64,000 nucleotides of DNA, from assembly GCA_900770395.1 (NCBI GenBank), contig CAAGKM010000015.1:1-64000 (forward strand), given 5' to 3'. The translations under genes and the position numbers were made by a program. This stretch comes from an uncultured Prevotella sp. Its GTDB lineage: Bacteria > Bacteroidota > Bacteroidia > Bacteroidales > Bacteroidaceae. Under the pieces are notes generated by a model. It had not been told where the DNA came from, made no database searches, and saw only the letters and a program-made list of their open reading frames with translations. Of this stretch, positions 50,757 to 59,857 are shown piece by piece. Within the stretch, counting starts at the first letter, position 1; each line of letters starts with the position of its first letter.

Positions 50757-51206
50757 TCAAATATTCGGATAGTCGGGAATATCCTTTAAGAATAAATATT
50801 TTTTATTCTCATAATCCATGCGGCAGCAGTAATGGGTGATGCCGTTGGATATGACGAGATAATCCACGTGGAGCAGAATGTTGTAGCTCGCAATCTGGTC
50901 GAACACTTTCTCCTGAAGCTCAATTGTCGGGGCTTTGTATTCGATAATCATCACAGGCTGCAGCTTCCTATTATATAATAAGGTGTCGCAGCGCAGGCGT
51001 TTTTCCCCCACGCGCAGCTCAACCTCGTTGGCGAGCAGTTCTCTGGGGTAGCCTTTGTGCTCAACGAGATAATGCACGAAATGCTGGCGCACCCATTCCT
51101 CAGGAGTGAGCGCAACATGTTTTCGGCGCAAAAAATCAAAAATTGTGGGTTTCTTTGCCGTTCCACCAATTTTTATTTCGTATTTTGGTAGGTTTAATGA
51201 ATACAT
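50757..51206 (-). CDS. HsdR N-terminal-like (PD-(D/E)XK) protein
   Basis: A 149-residue protein matching the type I restriction enzyme R N-terminal domain (HSDR_N): TPEEWVRQHFVHYLVEHKGY, then the nuclease-fold residues in KRLRCDTLLYN and MIIEYKAP (Asp, Glu-x-Lys), and YLVISNGITHYC. It lacks the helicase part, and no HsdM/HsdS is nearby; stand-alone forms of this size are common next to holA in Bacteroidota and their role is not established. It shares a symmetric promoter region with holA. Confidence 0.88.
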   Translation of the reverse strand: MYSLNLPKYEIKIGGTAKKPTIFDFLRRKHVALTPEEWVRQHFVHYLVEHKGYPRELLANEVELRVGEKRLRCDTLLYNRKLQPVMIIEYKAPTIELQEKVFDQIASYNILLHVDYLVISNGITHYCCRMDYENKKYLFLKDIPDYPNI

Positions 51207-51237
51207 TTTATTAATTTTGCAGCAAAATTAATAAAAT
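51205..51237. promoter_or_regulatory. Symmetric bidirectional promoter (33-bp palindrome)
   Basis: ATTTTATTAATTTTGC (51205-51220), one central A, then the exact inverse (51222-51237). TAATTTTG boxes are present on both strands (51212-51219 plus, 51223-51230 minus), so the -7 elements of the divergent genes overlap and lie inside one palindrome. Confidence 0.7.
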
Positions 51238-51253
51238 AATTTGGAATAAAGCA

Positions 51254-52279
51254 ATGGCAGAGACAAAAAGTGCAACTTTTGAGTCGATAATGCGTGATTT
51301 GAAGGCGCAAAAATATGCTCCCGTGTATTATCTCATGGGAGAGGAGCCTTATTATGTGGATAAGATTGCCGACTATCTGGCTGAGAATGTGCTCCGTCCT
51401 GAGGAGCGCGATTTCAATATGACAGTGATGTTTGGAAGTGATGTCACCGGGGCACAGGTGGCTGATGCCGCCCGGCAATATCCCATGATGGCAGAGCGGC
51501 TGTTGGTGATTGTGAAAGAGGCGCAAAATTTGAAGCAAACCGAGGCGCTGGAAAAATATCTCGAAAAACCGTCGCCTCAGACGGTTCTCGTGATGACTCA
51601 CAAAAACGGTGTGCTCGACAGGCGCAAAAATCTGGCGAAGATGTTGGAGAGAGTGGGAGTGGTGTTTGAAAGCAAAAAACTTAAAGAGCGCGACCTCGTG
51701 CCCTTCATCGAGAATCAGATAAAAATGGGCGGTGCGACCATCGATCAAAAATCGGCGCAGATTATAGCCGACTCTATCGGCGCCGACCTCAGCCGTCTGA
51801 CAGGAGAGCTGAAGAAGTTGCTTTTGGCATTACCAGAGAACGACAAACGTATCACTCCGCAACTGGTGGAAGAGCAGATAGGGGTGAGCAAGGATTTCAA
51901 TGCTTTCGAGCTGCGCGACGCTGTGGTGAACCGCAATGTTTTCAAGGCAAATCAGATTATAAATTATTTTGACAAAAATCCAAAGGCTGGAAGTCTCTAT
52001 GCTTTTCTCCCAATGTTCTTCAATTTCTTCCAAAATCTCATGATTGCATATTATTGTCCGCAAAGGCAGAGTCAGGAAGCGGTTGCAAAATGGCTCGATT
52101 TGAGAACGCCATGGGCTGCGAAGGATTACATGACGGGCATGAAAAATTTCTCTGGAGTGAAGGTGATGCACATCATTTCAAAACTGCGCGAGATTGATGC
52201 CAAGAGCAAGGGACTCGACAATCCGAGCACTCCGCAGGGGGAGCTGATGAAGGAACTCATATTTTTTATTCTGCACTAA
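51254..52279 (+). CDS. holA: DNA polymerase III subunit delta
   Basis: A 341-residue clamp-loader subunit that opens the beta clamp. Recognised by KYAPVYYLMGEEPYYVDKIA, the AAA+-like fold (VIVKEAQNLKQTEALEKYLE, TVLVMTHKNGVLDRRKNL), LVPFIENQIKMGGATI and the C-terminal helical part (FELRDAVVNRNVFKANQII). Length is typical for Bacteroidota HolA. It has its own TAATTTTG promoter 35 bp upstream and is followed by a terminator at 52357-52400. Confidence 0.93.
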   Translation: MAETKSATFESIMRDLKAQKYAPVYYLMGEEPYYVDKIADYLAENVLRPEERDFNMTVMFGSDVTGAQVADAARQYPMMAERLLVIVKEAQNLKQTEALEKYLEKPSPQTVLVMTHKNGVLDRRKNLAKMLERVGVVFESKKLKERDLVPFIENQIKMGGATIDQKSAQIIADSIGADLSRLTGELKKLLLALPENDKRITPQLVEEQIGVSKDFNAFELRDAVVNRNVFKANQIINYFDKNPKAGSLYAFLPMFFNFFQNLMIAYYCPQRQSQEAVAKWLDLRTPWAAKDYMTGMKNFSGVKVMHIISKLREIDAKSKGLDNPSTPQGELMKELIFFILH

Positions 52280-52356
52280 AATATCAGTTCTGGATAAAAA
52301 TAGCGGTTAAAATCTGCTGTTTTTTGCCCAAATAGGATGGTATAAAAACAAAAAAT

Positions 52357-52400
52357 AGGAGTGAAATTCTGCTTTTTTTGCCGATTTCGCTCCTTTTTTA
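52357..52400 (+). terminator. Rho-independent terminator after holA
   Basis: AGGAGTGAAAT and ATTTCGCTCCT pair (one mismatch) and are followed by TTTTTTA. The region from here to 53097 is very AT-rich, full of TTTAAA/AATTCGTA-like words, and I see no gene in it. Confidence 0.75.
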
Positions 52401-53097
52401 GGCTCTTTTTTCTCTATTTCATCAAGTTTTCATGATGCTTTTTTTAGTGGTAAAACGTCTATAAATAGGGGAGTTAAGCCCATTTTTGGTACTCTGAGAA
52501 TCGTGTATTTAAAAAAGATTTGAAGGAGAATGCGAATACGCGAAATTTACGAAAAACACGCAGATAGAAGTTGTCTAAATTTACGCTTTTATTTCTTTAA
52601 CATTTAGATCACTGAATTTAAAAACATAAATTAGGTTACGTGCTTTAAAATTTTAAAGAACGAAGTCTAAATTTACAGATTTAAAACATGAATTTCAAAC
52701 ATTGAACTTTACACTCTAAAATTCGTATTCTTAAATTCGTAAACACGAATGAATATTTATGCGGCGCGTCTTTGCATATATATAATAGTGAAAACCAGCG
52801 ATTTAACTTTTAGATAGGTTCGATAATGGAGAAATTTCATTAAAATTTAAATAAAATGCGGCATACAGCCTGTATAATAGTACAAATTTATATAAATAAT
52901 GTGCTAAAACCCATATTATCTGTATTTTTCGCTGAAGTAAACATTTGTAAGTGTATGAGAATTTAAATTTGCAAACGTGAAATAGTGAAGCGCAATCTCT
53001 ATTTACTAAACACAAACGTAAATATTCGAATCTTTAAATATTACCTTTAAAAATCTAAATTAAATTTAAAAATGTTGTGTGTCTCATTTTTTTGTTT

Positions 53098-53105
53098 TAC
53101 CTTTG
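53098..53105 (+). promoter_or_regulatory. Promoter (TTG-N20-TACCTTTG)
   Basis: TACCTTTG with a GTTG -33 element 20 bp upstream (53074-53077); 55 bp before the Xre gene start. Confidence 0.65.
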
Positions 53106-53160
53106 TAAATGCAAAGAAAACTGTGGCAAAATGCCACTTAACACTATAATTACAAGAAAA

Positions 53161-53721
53161 ATGAAGGATAGAATTAGGCAGATTATGGAGTCGATGAACA
53201 TGACTCAGCAGGAGTTTGCAAATTTTGTGGATATATCTCCAGCATCGCTCAGCGGAATATTTAAGGATCGCACACGACCCACTTTGAACATGGTTGAGGC
53301 GATAAAGAGGAAAATTCCAAATTTGAATATCGACTGGTTGATGTTCGGTTTGGGCAAGATGTATGATGATTCTAAATCTTCTACCCCGGCTGAAGGTGGT
53401 GACGGCGGTAATGATACAGTTGTCCAAAATGATATTTTTAGTGAGGCATCTTCACAGCAACGTAACATTGCTGGTGCTGAGATGACGCTCGATTTTGACA
53501 ATGGAGACTACTCCTCTCCTGCATCAGCTTCTCGACAGCCAAGATTAAATATAGAAAATCAAAATTTGCTGCGTACAAGTTCTAATAGTGTTAGAAATAC
53601 ACCTAATATTCGTGTCTCGGAAATTCAGAAAAAAGTTGACATTACACAACGTCATATTACCGAAATCCGTATATATTTTGATGACCAGACCTTTGAGACT
53701 TTTGTTCCTGCGAAGAAATGA
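53161..53721 (+). CDS. Xre-family (Cro/C1) transcriptional regulator
   Basis: With start ATG 53161 the protein has 186 residues: HTH MTQQEFANFVDISPASLSGI at ~13-32, followed by RPTLNMVEAIKRKIPNLNID and WLMFGLGKMY, the common pattern of Bacteroidota Cro/C1 regulators. The rest (~65-186) is low-complexity (Ser, Asn, Gln rich) and ends IRIYFDDQTFETFVPAKK. The frame is open back to 53077, but the TACCTTTG promoter at 53098 lies in that part. Target genes unknown; it is monocistronic. Confidence 0.88.
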   Translation: MKDRIRQIMESMNMTQQEFANFVDISPASLSGIFKDRTRPTLNMVEAIKRKIPNLNIDWLMFGLGKMYDDSKSSTPAEGGDGGNDTVVQNDIFSEASSQQRNIAGAEMTLDFDNGDYSSPASASRQPRLNIENQNLLRTSSNSVRNTPNIRVSEIQKKVDITQRHITEIRIYFDDQTFETFVPAKK

Positions 53722-53803
53722 GTTTGAAAACATAAATGGAGTGAGAATTGCTATTTGCCGGCAACCGTGGAATTGCTATAATAATAAATAATGTGTTATT
53801 TGT

Positions 53804-53834
53804 TTTGCATATTCACGGAAAATTATTATCTTTG
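53804..53834 (+). promoter_or_regulatory. Promoter of pyrK-pyrD (TTTG-N19-TATCTTTG)
   Basis: TTTG (53804-53807) and TATCTTTG (53827-53834) with a 19-bp spacer, the full Bacteroidota consensus. The 120-nt leader to the pyrK start could carry regulation; I see no clear attenuator. Confidence 0.75.
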
Positions 53835-53953
53835 CAAAAAAATTAGTTGCACTTGGATAACTGAAAGAAAACTTTTGGGAAACTTAAAGAAGATTTTCTT
53901 TTCTAAAGAATGCAAGATTTTGCAGGTGAATTAACAGAATAACAAAGATAATA

Positions 53954-54730
53954 ATGAAGAAATACATTCTTGATCTTACGGTTAAAGAGGCAGTGAAGGT
54001 GAGCTGCAAGCACGTTTTGCTGAAGCTCACCCAAGACTCACCGCTGCCCGAAATGGTGCCTGGACAATTTGTCGAGGTGCGTATCGACGGCTCTGCAACT
54101 ACAATGTTGCGTCGTCCTATCTCAATAAATTTTGTGGATTATTCAGCCAATGAGCTGTGGTTGCTTGTAGCTGTCGTGGGCGACGGTACAAAGTGGCTTA
54201 ACAGTTTGAAGGCAGGCGATGTGGTGAACTGCGTGCTTCCGCTTGGCAATGGCTTCACTATGCCAAAGAGCAACGATGAGAAATTCCTGCTTGTAGGCGG
54301 CGGTGTGGGCGTTGCTCCGCTATTGTATATGGGCGAGCGTATCAAGGCGATGGGCGGTGAGCCTACTTTTCTGCTTGGAGCACGCACCAAGAACGACTTG
54401 CTGATGCTGGAGGAGTTTGAGAAATATGGCAGAGTGTTCGTAACTACCGAGGACGGCAGCATGGGCGAACAGGGATTTGTAACCAATCACTCGCTGTTGC
54501 AGAAGGAGACATTCAGCATGATAAGCACCTGCGGTCCGAAGCCCATGATGATGGCTGTGGCGCGCTATGCCGCAAAGGCTGATGTGGAGTGTGAGGTGTC
54601 GCTTGAGAACATGATGGCGTGCGGACTTGGCGCCTGTCTGTGCTGTGTGGAGAAGACCATCGACGGCAATCTGTGTGTATGTAAGGATGGTCCAGTGTTA
54701 AATATTAAGAAGTTATTATGGCAGCTCTAA
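53954..54730 (+). CDS. pyrK: Dihydroorotate dehydrogenase electron transfer subunit
   Basis: A 258-residue iron-sulfur flavoprotein that passes electrons from dihydroorotate dehydrogenase (PyrD, class 1B) to NAD. Features: FAD-binding MLRRPISINFVD, the NAD-binding glycine loop VGGGVGVAPLLYMGER, and the C-terminal [2Fe-2S] cluster ligands in CGLGACLCC (Cys223, Cys228, Cys231) and Cys243. The stop overlaps the pyrD start by 13 bp, as expected for subunits made in equal amounts. Confidence 0.95.
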   Translation: MKKYILDLTVKEAVKVSCKHVLLKLTQDSPLPEMVPGQFVEVRIDGSATTMLRRPISINFVDYSANELWLLVAVVGDGTKWLNSLKAGDVVNCVLPLGNGFTMPKSNDEKFLLVGGGVGVAPLLYMGERIKAMGGEPTFLLGARTKNDLLMLEEFEKYGRVFVTTEDGSMGEQGFVTNHSLLQKETFSMISTCGPKPMMMAVARYAAKADVECEVSLENMMACGLGACLCCVEKTIDGNLCVCKDGPVLNIKKLLWQL

Positions 54731-55626
54731 ATGTAAATATAAATTCGCTCGAACTGAAGAACCCCGTCATGACGGCATCGGGCACGTTTGGCTATGGTCT
54801 GGAATTTGCCGATTTTGTAAATCTTGAGGACATAGGCGGTATTATTGTAAAAGGAACCACGCTACGCGCGCGAGAAGGCAACGACTATCCGCGCATGGCA
54901 GAGACTCCGCAGGGAATGCTCAACTGCGTGGGGCTGCAGAACAAGGGCGTGGGTTATTTCTGCGACCACATCTATCCGCAGATAAAGGACATCAACACCA
55001 ACATGATAGTGAACGTGAGCGGCTCGTCGCCTGAGGATTATGCCGAGTGTGCGGCACGTGTGGACGCTCTCGACAAGATACCGGCAATAGAGCTGAATAT
55101 CTCGTGCCCCAACGTGAAGGATGGCGGCATGGCTTTTGGCGTGACATGCCAAGGGGCTGCAAGCGTGGTGAGGGCAGTGCGAAAGAGCTATCACAAGACG
55201 CTGATAGTGAAATTGTCGCCAAACGTGACAAACATTGCCGAGATAGCACGTGCCGTGGAGGATGAGGGTGCCGACAGCGTGTCGCTCATCAACACCCTCA
55301 TGGGCATGGCTGTGGATGTGGAGAAGCGCTGTAAGACGCTGAGCATAGGCACCGGTGGACTGAGCGGACCATGTGTGAAGCCGGTGGCGCTGCGTATGGT
55401 CTACCAGGTGGCAAAGGCTGTGAAGATACCCGTTGTGGGACTCGGCGGCATCTCGTCGGCAAAGGATGCCATAGAGTTTCTTATGTGCGGAGCCACAGCC
55501 GTGGAGATAGGCACAGCCAACTTCATCGACCCGGCAATCACCGTGAAGGTGGCGCAGGGCATCTGCGACTGGCTCGATGCCCACGGCTGCAAGAGTGTGC
55601 AGGAGATCATCGGAGCGATTGATTGA
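54718..55626 (+). CDS. pyrD: Dihydroorotate dehydrogenase, catalytic subunit (class 1B, NAD)
   Basis: A 302-residue FMN enzyme of pyrimidine synthesis (dihydroorotate to orotate). Motifs: MTASGTFGYGLEF, KGTTLRAREGN, the active-site Cys in NISCPNVKDGGMAFG (class 1 enzymes use Cys as base), VKLSPNVTNI, SLINTLMGMAVD and VVGLGGISSAKDAIEFLMCG (phosphate-binding loop). Forms a heterotetramer with PyrK encoded directly upstream. Confidence 0.96.
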   Translation: MAALNVNINSLELKNPVMTASGTFGYGLEFADFVNLEDIGGIIVKGTTLRAREGNDYPRMAETPQGMLNCVGLQNKGVGYFCDHIYPQIKDINTNMIVNVSGSSPEDYAECAARVDALDKIPAIELNISCPNVKDGGMAFGVTCQGAASVVRAVRKSYHKTLIVKLSPNVTNIAEIARAVEDEGADSVSLINTLMGMAVDVEKRCKTLSIGTGGLSGPCVKPVALRMVYQVAKAVKIPVVGLGGISSAKDAIEFLMCGATAVEIGTANFIDPAITVKVAQGICDWLDAHGCKSVQEIIGAID

Positions 55627-55633
55627 AATTTTT

Positions 55634-55715
55634 AATTACGAATTTTGAGTTACGAATTACTAATTGTTCTCGCTTCGCTGCGATGAAGAGTTATAAAATT
55701 ACGAATTTTGAGTTA
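55634..55715. repeat. AATTACGAATT dispersed repeat, copy A
   Basis: A 25-bp sequence starting AATTACGAATTTTGAG at 55634-55658, the 20-bp core TTCTCGCTTCGCTGCGATGA at 55667-55686, and a further partial copy at 55697-55715. The same two blocks recur at 57210-57262, on the other side of the GHL10 gene. Confidence 0.75.
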
Positions 55716-55722
55716 TATTGAC

Positions 55723-57207
55723 GTGAGAAAAAAAATATTGGCAGCGATGCTGCTATTGATAGCCACGGCGGCGCAGGCGCAGCCCAAGCGCGAGTTTCGC
55801 GGGGCGTGGATACAATGTGTCAACGGACAGTTTATGGGATTGGGCACAGAGAAGATGCAGCAGACCCTTAGCTATCAGTTGGACGAGTTGCAGAAGATGG
55901 GCGCCAACGCCATCGTGTTTCAGGTGCGCCCCGAGTGCGATGCCTTATATGAGAGCAAGATTGAGCCGTGGAGCCGTTTCCTTACGGGCAGGCAGGGACA
56001 AGCCCCGTCGCCCTATTGGGACCCGCTGCTGTGGATGGTGGAGCAATGCCACAAACGCGGCATGGAGCTTCATGCATGGATAAACCCTTACCGCGCCAAG
56101 ACCAAGACCACCACTGAGCTTGCCGCAAATCATGTGGCAAGCCAGCATCCGCAGTGGTGCTTTTCCTACGACAACCAGATAATCCTCAATCCCGGAGTGG
56201 CTGAGAACCGTGAGTATATATGTTCGGTGGTGGGCGACATCCTGCGCCGCTACGATGTGGACGGACTGCATATCGACGATTATTTCTATCCCTATCCTGT
56301 GGCTGGCGAGAATATTCCCGACGCAGATCTTTTCCGTAATCACTCCAACGGCATCAGTAACATCGGCGACTGGCGCCGCTACAACGTGAACCGTTTTGTG
56401 GAGCAGCTCCACGACACCATTGTGGCGGTAAAGCCGTGGGTGAAGTTTGGAGTGTCGCCTTTTGGCATTTACCGCAACCAGAAAACCACGCCCAACGGCA
56501 GCCGCACAAACGGACTGCAAAACTACGACGACCTGTATGCCGACGTGCTGATGTGGGTGAACAACGGTTGGGTGGACTATTGCGTGCCTCAGCTTTACTG
56601 GCAGATAGGTCACAGCGCCGCCGACTACAAGGAGCTGATAGGGTGGTGGAACAGAAACTGCGGCAACCGTCCGCTGGTGATTGGTGAGGATGTGGAGCGC
56701 ACGGTGAAGTTCCGTGACCCGGACAATGCCAACAGCCACCAGCTGGCGGCAAAGATGCGCCTGCATGGCGAGAATACCAATGTGTGCGGCACCATGCTGT
56801 GGTATGCCAAGGCGGCTGTTGACAATGTAGGCAACTACGCCTCGCTGCTTAAGAAATATTACTGGCGTTTTCCGGCATTGCAGCCCGAGATGAGGTTTAT
56901 CTCACACCGTGAGCCGCGCAAGGTGAAAAAGCTCAAGCCCGTATGGACCAGCGACGGATATATGCTGTTCTGGACTGCGCCAAAGGCAAAGTCGTGGGAT
57001 ACTGAGGCGACACAGTATGTGGTGTACCGTTTTGAGAAAGGCGAGAAGATAGACCTTGAAAACAGCGGGAACATTGTGGCGATAGTGAACGGCGAGTTTT
57101 ATAAACTGCCATACGGGGACGGCAAAGACCGCTATACCTACGTGGTGACACCGCTCAACAGGATACATAATGAGGGCAAGGCTGCGAAAGTGAAGGTAAG
57201 GCTGTGA
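55723..57207 (+). CDS. GHL10-family glycosyl hydrolase-like protein
   Basis: An exported protein of ~494 residues. I choose GTG 55723, giving the signal peptide MRKKILAAMLLLIATAAQA followed by QPKREFRGAWIQ; the longer frame from TTG 55708 runs into a repeat. The catalytic TIM barrel (DUF187/GHL10) shows FQVRPECDALYESKIEPWS, GMELHAWINPYRA, DGLHIDDYFYPYPV and KFGVSPFGIYRN. The C-terminal ~90 residues form a fibronectin-III-like domain (YMLFWTAPKAKSWDTEATQY). Some GHL10-type proteins act on peptidoglycan or related glycans, but the substrate here is unknown. Flanked on both sides by copies of a dispersed repeat. Confidence 0.88.
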   Translation: MRKKILAAMLLLIATAAQAQPKREFRGAWIQCVNGQFMGLGTEKMQQTLSYQLDELQKMGANAIVFQVRPECDALYESKIEPWSRFLTGRQGQAPSPYWDPLLWMVEQCHKRGMELHAWINPYRAKTKTTTELAANHVASQHPQWCFSYDNQIILNPGVAENREYICSVVGDILRRYDVDGLHIDDYFYPYPVAGENIPDADLFRNHSNGISNIGDWRRYNVNRFVEQLHDTIVAVKPWVKFGVSPFGIYRNQKTTPNGSRTNGLQNYDDLYADVLMWVNNGWVDYCVPQLYWQIGHSAADYKELIGWWNRNCGNRPLVIGEDVERTVKFRDPDNANSHQLAAKMRLHGENTNVCGTMLWYAKAAVDNVGNYASLLKKYYWRFPALQPEMRFISHREPRKVKKLKPVWTSDGYMLFWTAPKAKSWDTEATQYVVYRFEKGEKIDLENSGNIVAIVNGEFYKLPYGDGKDRYTYVVTPLNRIHNEGKAAKVKVRL

Positions 57208-57209
57208 AG

Positions 57210-57330
57210 AATTACGAATTTTGAGTTACGAATTTTGAATTATTCTCGCTTCGCTGCGATGAGGAATTATAAATTTTGAATTACGGCGCAGCTAATAATT
57301 ATGCATTATGAATTGTCAATTATGAATTAT
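57210..57330. repeat. AATTACGAATT dispersed repeat, copy B
   Basis: The 25-bp block at 57210-57234 and the 20-bp core TTCTCGCTTCGCTGCGATGA at 57243-57262 match copy A exactly; AT-rich AATTATGAATT words continue to ~57330 and supply the ATG codons at 57301 and 57322. Confidence 0.75.
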
Positions 57331-59790
57331 GAAAATGAGGCGCTGCTCAGCCAGCTTGACGACAGCCAGCGCGAGGCGGTGACCTACTGTGACGGCGCGC
57401 AGCTGGTGATTGCGGGTGCCGGCTCGGGAAAAACCCGTGTGCTGACATACAAGATTGCATATCTGATGCAGACGGGGCTTGCCCCATGGAACATCCTGGC
57501 GCTGACCTTTACCAACAAGGCTGCCGCCGAGATGAAGGACCGCATAGGCAAAATCGTGGGGCTGGACAAGGCACGCTGGCTCAATATGGGAACATTCCAC
57601 TCGGTGTTCTCCCACATCTTGCGCCGTGAGGCAGACAAGATAGGCTACAGCAGCAACTTTACCATCTATGACCAGAGCGACTCGCGCTCGCTTGTGAAAG
57701 CCATCATCAAGGAGATGGGGCTTGACGACAAGCAGTATAAGGCAGCCACCGTAGCCGACCGCATAAGCATGGCGAAAAACCATCTGCTCACCCCTGCCAA
57801 ATATGCGTGCAGCGCAGAGACTGTGCAGTATGACAACCAGCGCAAGATGCCTGCCATAAAAGATGTGTACCGTAATTATTGCGACCGTTGCCGCAACGCC
57901 AACGCCATGGATTTCGACGATCTGCTTGTAAACACCTACATGCTCTTTGAGAACAATGAGGGCGTGAGGCAGCAGTATGCCGAACGGTTCCAGTATGTGC
58001 TCGTGGACGAGTATCAGGACACCAACCGCGTGCAGCAGGCGATTGTGCTGCAGCTCACGAGAGACCATCAGCGTGTGTGCGTGGTGGGCGACGATGCGCA
58101 GAGCATCTACAGTTTCCGCGGAGCAAACATCGACAATATCCTGAAGTTTAACGAGTGCTACACTGGTGCACGCCTGTTTAAGCTGGAGCGCAACTACCGC
58201 AGTACGAAGCTGATAGTGCAGGCTGCCAACAGTCTGATAAAGCACAACAAGGAGCAGATTCCCAAGGATGTGTACAGCGACAACGAGCACGGCGAGCGGT
58301 TGCAGCTGAAGATGGCTTACAGCGACAAGGAAGAGGCGATAATAGTGTGCAACGACATAAAGAAATACAAGCGGCAGGACAAGTGCGGATATTCAGACTT
58401 TGCAATCCTCTACCGCACCAACTCGCAGAGCCGCAGCTTTGAGGAAGCCCTGCGCAAGGAAAACATACCCTACCGCATACTGGGCGGACTGAGTTTCTAC
58501 CAGCGCAAGGAGATAAAGGACATCATGGCATATTTCCGTGTGGTGATAAACCCCAATGATGAAGAGGCGCTGAAGCGCATCATCAACTATCCCACACGCG
58601 GTATAGGAGCCACCACGATAGGCAAGATTGTTGCGGCGGCAAGCGAGGGCAATGTCAGCCTTTGGGACGTTATTTGCGAGCCCGTCGAAAACGGGCTCAA
58701 CGTTGGCAGTGCTGTGCTTACGAAGCTGCAGGCATTCCGCGCACAGATAGAAGGGTGGGGCGGACGCCTGTTCACCGACGATGCCTACAGACTTGGACAT
58801 GCCATTGTGACCGAAAGCGGCATAAGCCGCGACATCTACAGCGGCAAGGATGCCGACGACCTGGCGCGTCAGGAGAATGTGGAGGAATTTGTAAGCGCCC
58901 TTCAGGACTTTGTGGAGAGCCACCGCGAGGAGGACGGCGGCGAGCACGTGTCGCTTGCCGACTTCATGCAGGAGGTGGCTCTGCTTACCGACCTTGAGAG
59001 CGATGACGATACCGAGGGCGAGAAGGTGACGCTCATGACCATACACAGTGCCAAGGGACTGGAGTTTCCCACGGTGTTTGTGGTGGGCATGGAGGAGAAC
59101 ATCTTCCCGTCGCCCATGTGTTGCGAGAGCATGCGCGGCTTGGAGGAGGAGCGCCGCCTGCTCTATGTGGCAATCACCCGTGCCGAGCACCGCTGCACGC
59201 TCACCTGTGCGCAGAACCGCTACCGCTACGGACGTATGGAATACGACACTCCGTCGCGCTTTCTCAAGGACATCGACCCAAGTCTGATGCACGTTGAGGG
59301 TAACGGCAGCAGTGATTTTAGTGACTCCGGTTTTTCTCGTGGCGGCAGATATTCATCGTATGATGATGACTATCAGCGCAGTAACAGCTCATCGTCAAGA
59401 TGGATGCAGAATCCCCGTCCTGTGGCAACACAGTTTCGTGCCGACCCCAAGCCACGCATAGTTGCTCCGCACCATGAGCCCAGTCAGGCGGAACGCATGC
59501 AGAAGCTCCATGCCGCAGTGTTCGGCACCGATGCGAGAACTGCTCCGTCGGCTTCTGTGAATGCAAGAAGAGGTTCAGAAAATGCAGCAACCAGTTCAGC
59601 AAATATACCAAGCGATTTATCGAATGCGCCAATTAAGGAAGGCAATGTGATAGAGCACCAGCGTTTCGGCATTGGCACAGTGATAAAGGTTGAGGGAACA
59701 GGCGAGAACACCAAGGCAACGGTGGAGTTCCGCAACACCGGCACCAAGCAGCTCCTGCTGAAATTCGCGAAATACAAGATAGTACGCTGA
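57322..59790 (+). CDS. UvrD/PcrA-type ATP-dependent DNA helicase
   Basis: A superfamily 1A helicase of ~822 residues (start at ATG 57322, MNYENEALLSQLDDSQREAV; ATG 57301 also possible but inside a repeat). Motifs: Q-motif LDDSQREAV, Walker A GAGSGKTRVL, ALTFTNKAA (Ia), LVDEYQDTN (II), GDDAQSIYSFRGA (III), LERNYRST (IV), TIHSAKGLEFP (V) and LLYVAITRAEH (VI). The last ~45 residues (VIEHQRFGIGTVIKVEG) form the PcrA/UvrD C-terminal Tudor-like domain. It acts in repair, replication restart or removal of proteins from DNA. Housekeeping gene. Confidence 0.94.
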   Translation: MNYENEALLSQLDDSQREAVTYCDGAQLVIAGAGSGKTRVLTYKIAYLMQTGLAPWNILALTFTNKAAAEMKDRIGKIVGLDKARWLNMGTFHSVFSHILRREADKIGYSSNFTIYDQSDSRSLVKAIIKEMGLDDKQYKAATVADRISMAKNHLLTPAKYACSAETVQYDNQRKMPAIKDVYRNYCDRCRNANAMDFDDLLVNTYMLFENNEGVRQQYAERFQYVLVDEYQDTNRVQQAIVLQLTRDHQRVCVVGDDAQSIYSFRGANIDNILKFNECYTGARLFKLERNYRSTKLIVQAANSLIKHNKEQIPKDVYSDNEHGERLQLKMAYSDKEEAIIVCNDIKKYKRQDKCGYSDFAILYRTNSQSRSFEEALRKENIPYRILGGLSFYQRKEIKDIMAYFRVVINPNDEEALKRIINYPTRGIGATTIGKIVAAASEGNVSLWDVICEPVENGLNVGSAVLTKLQAFRAQIEGWGGRLFTDDAYRLGHAIVTESGISRDIYSGKDADDLARQENVEEFVSALQDFVESHREEDGGEHVSLADFMQEVALLTDLESDDDTEGEKVTLMTIHSAKGLEFPTVFVVGMEENIFPSPMCCESMRGLEEERRLLYVAITRAEHRCTLTCAQNRYRYGRMEYDTPSRFLKDIDPSLMHVEGNGSSDFSDSGFSRGGRYSSYDDDYQRSNSSSSRWMQNPRPVATQFRADPKPRIVAPHHEPSQAERMQKLHAAVFGTDARTAPSASVNARRGSENAATSSANIPSDLSNAPIKEGNVIEHQRFGIGTVIKVEGTGENTKATVEFRNTGTKQLLLKFAKYKIVR

Positions 59791-59826
59791 GGGCTACTGG
59801 CTTATGAGCTTTTGAGAAAAGTTTTG

Positions 59827-59834
59827 TACTTTTG
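59827..59834 (+). promoter_or_regulatory. Promoter -7 box (TACTTTTG)
   Basis: TACTTTTGCAGC, 24 bp before the AraC-family gene start; fits TAnnTTTG. Confidence 0.6.
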
Positions 59835-59857
59835 CAGCAATAAAAGGAATATATGTT

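Noticed and set aside
50563..50760. 65-codon minus-strand frame with NDTFRIA-like heptads
   Set aside because: The heptads follow from the 21-bp repeat; the rest has no domain and the frame abuts the HsdR-N-like stop with no promoter.
52803..53015. 70-codon minus-strand frame in the AT-rich gap
   Set aside because: Low complexity, no family, no promoter box; AT-rich DNA gives such frames by chance.
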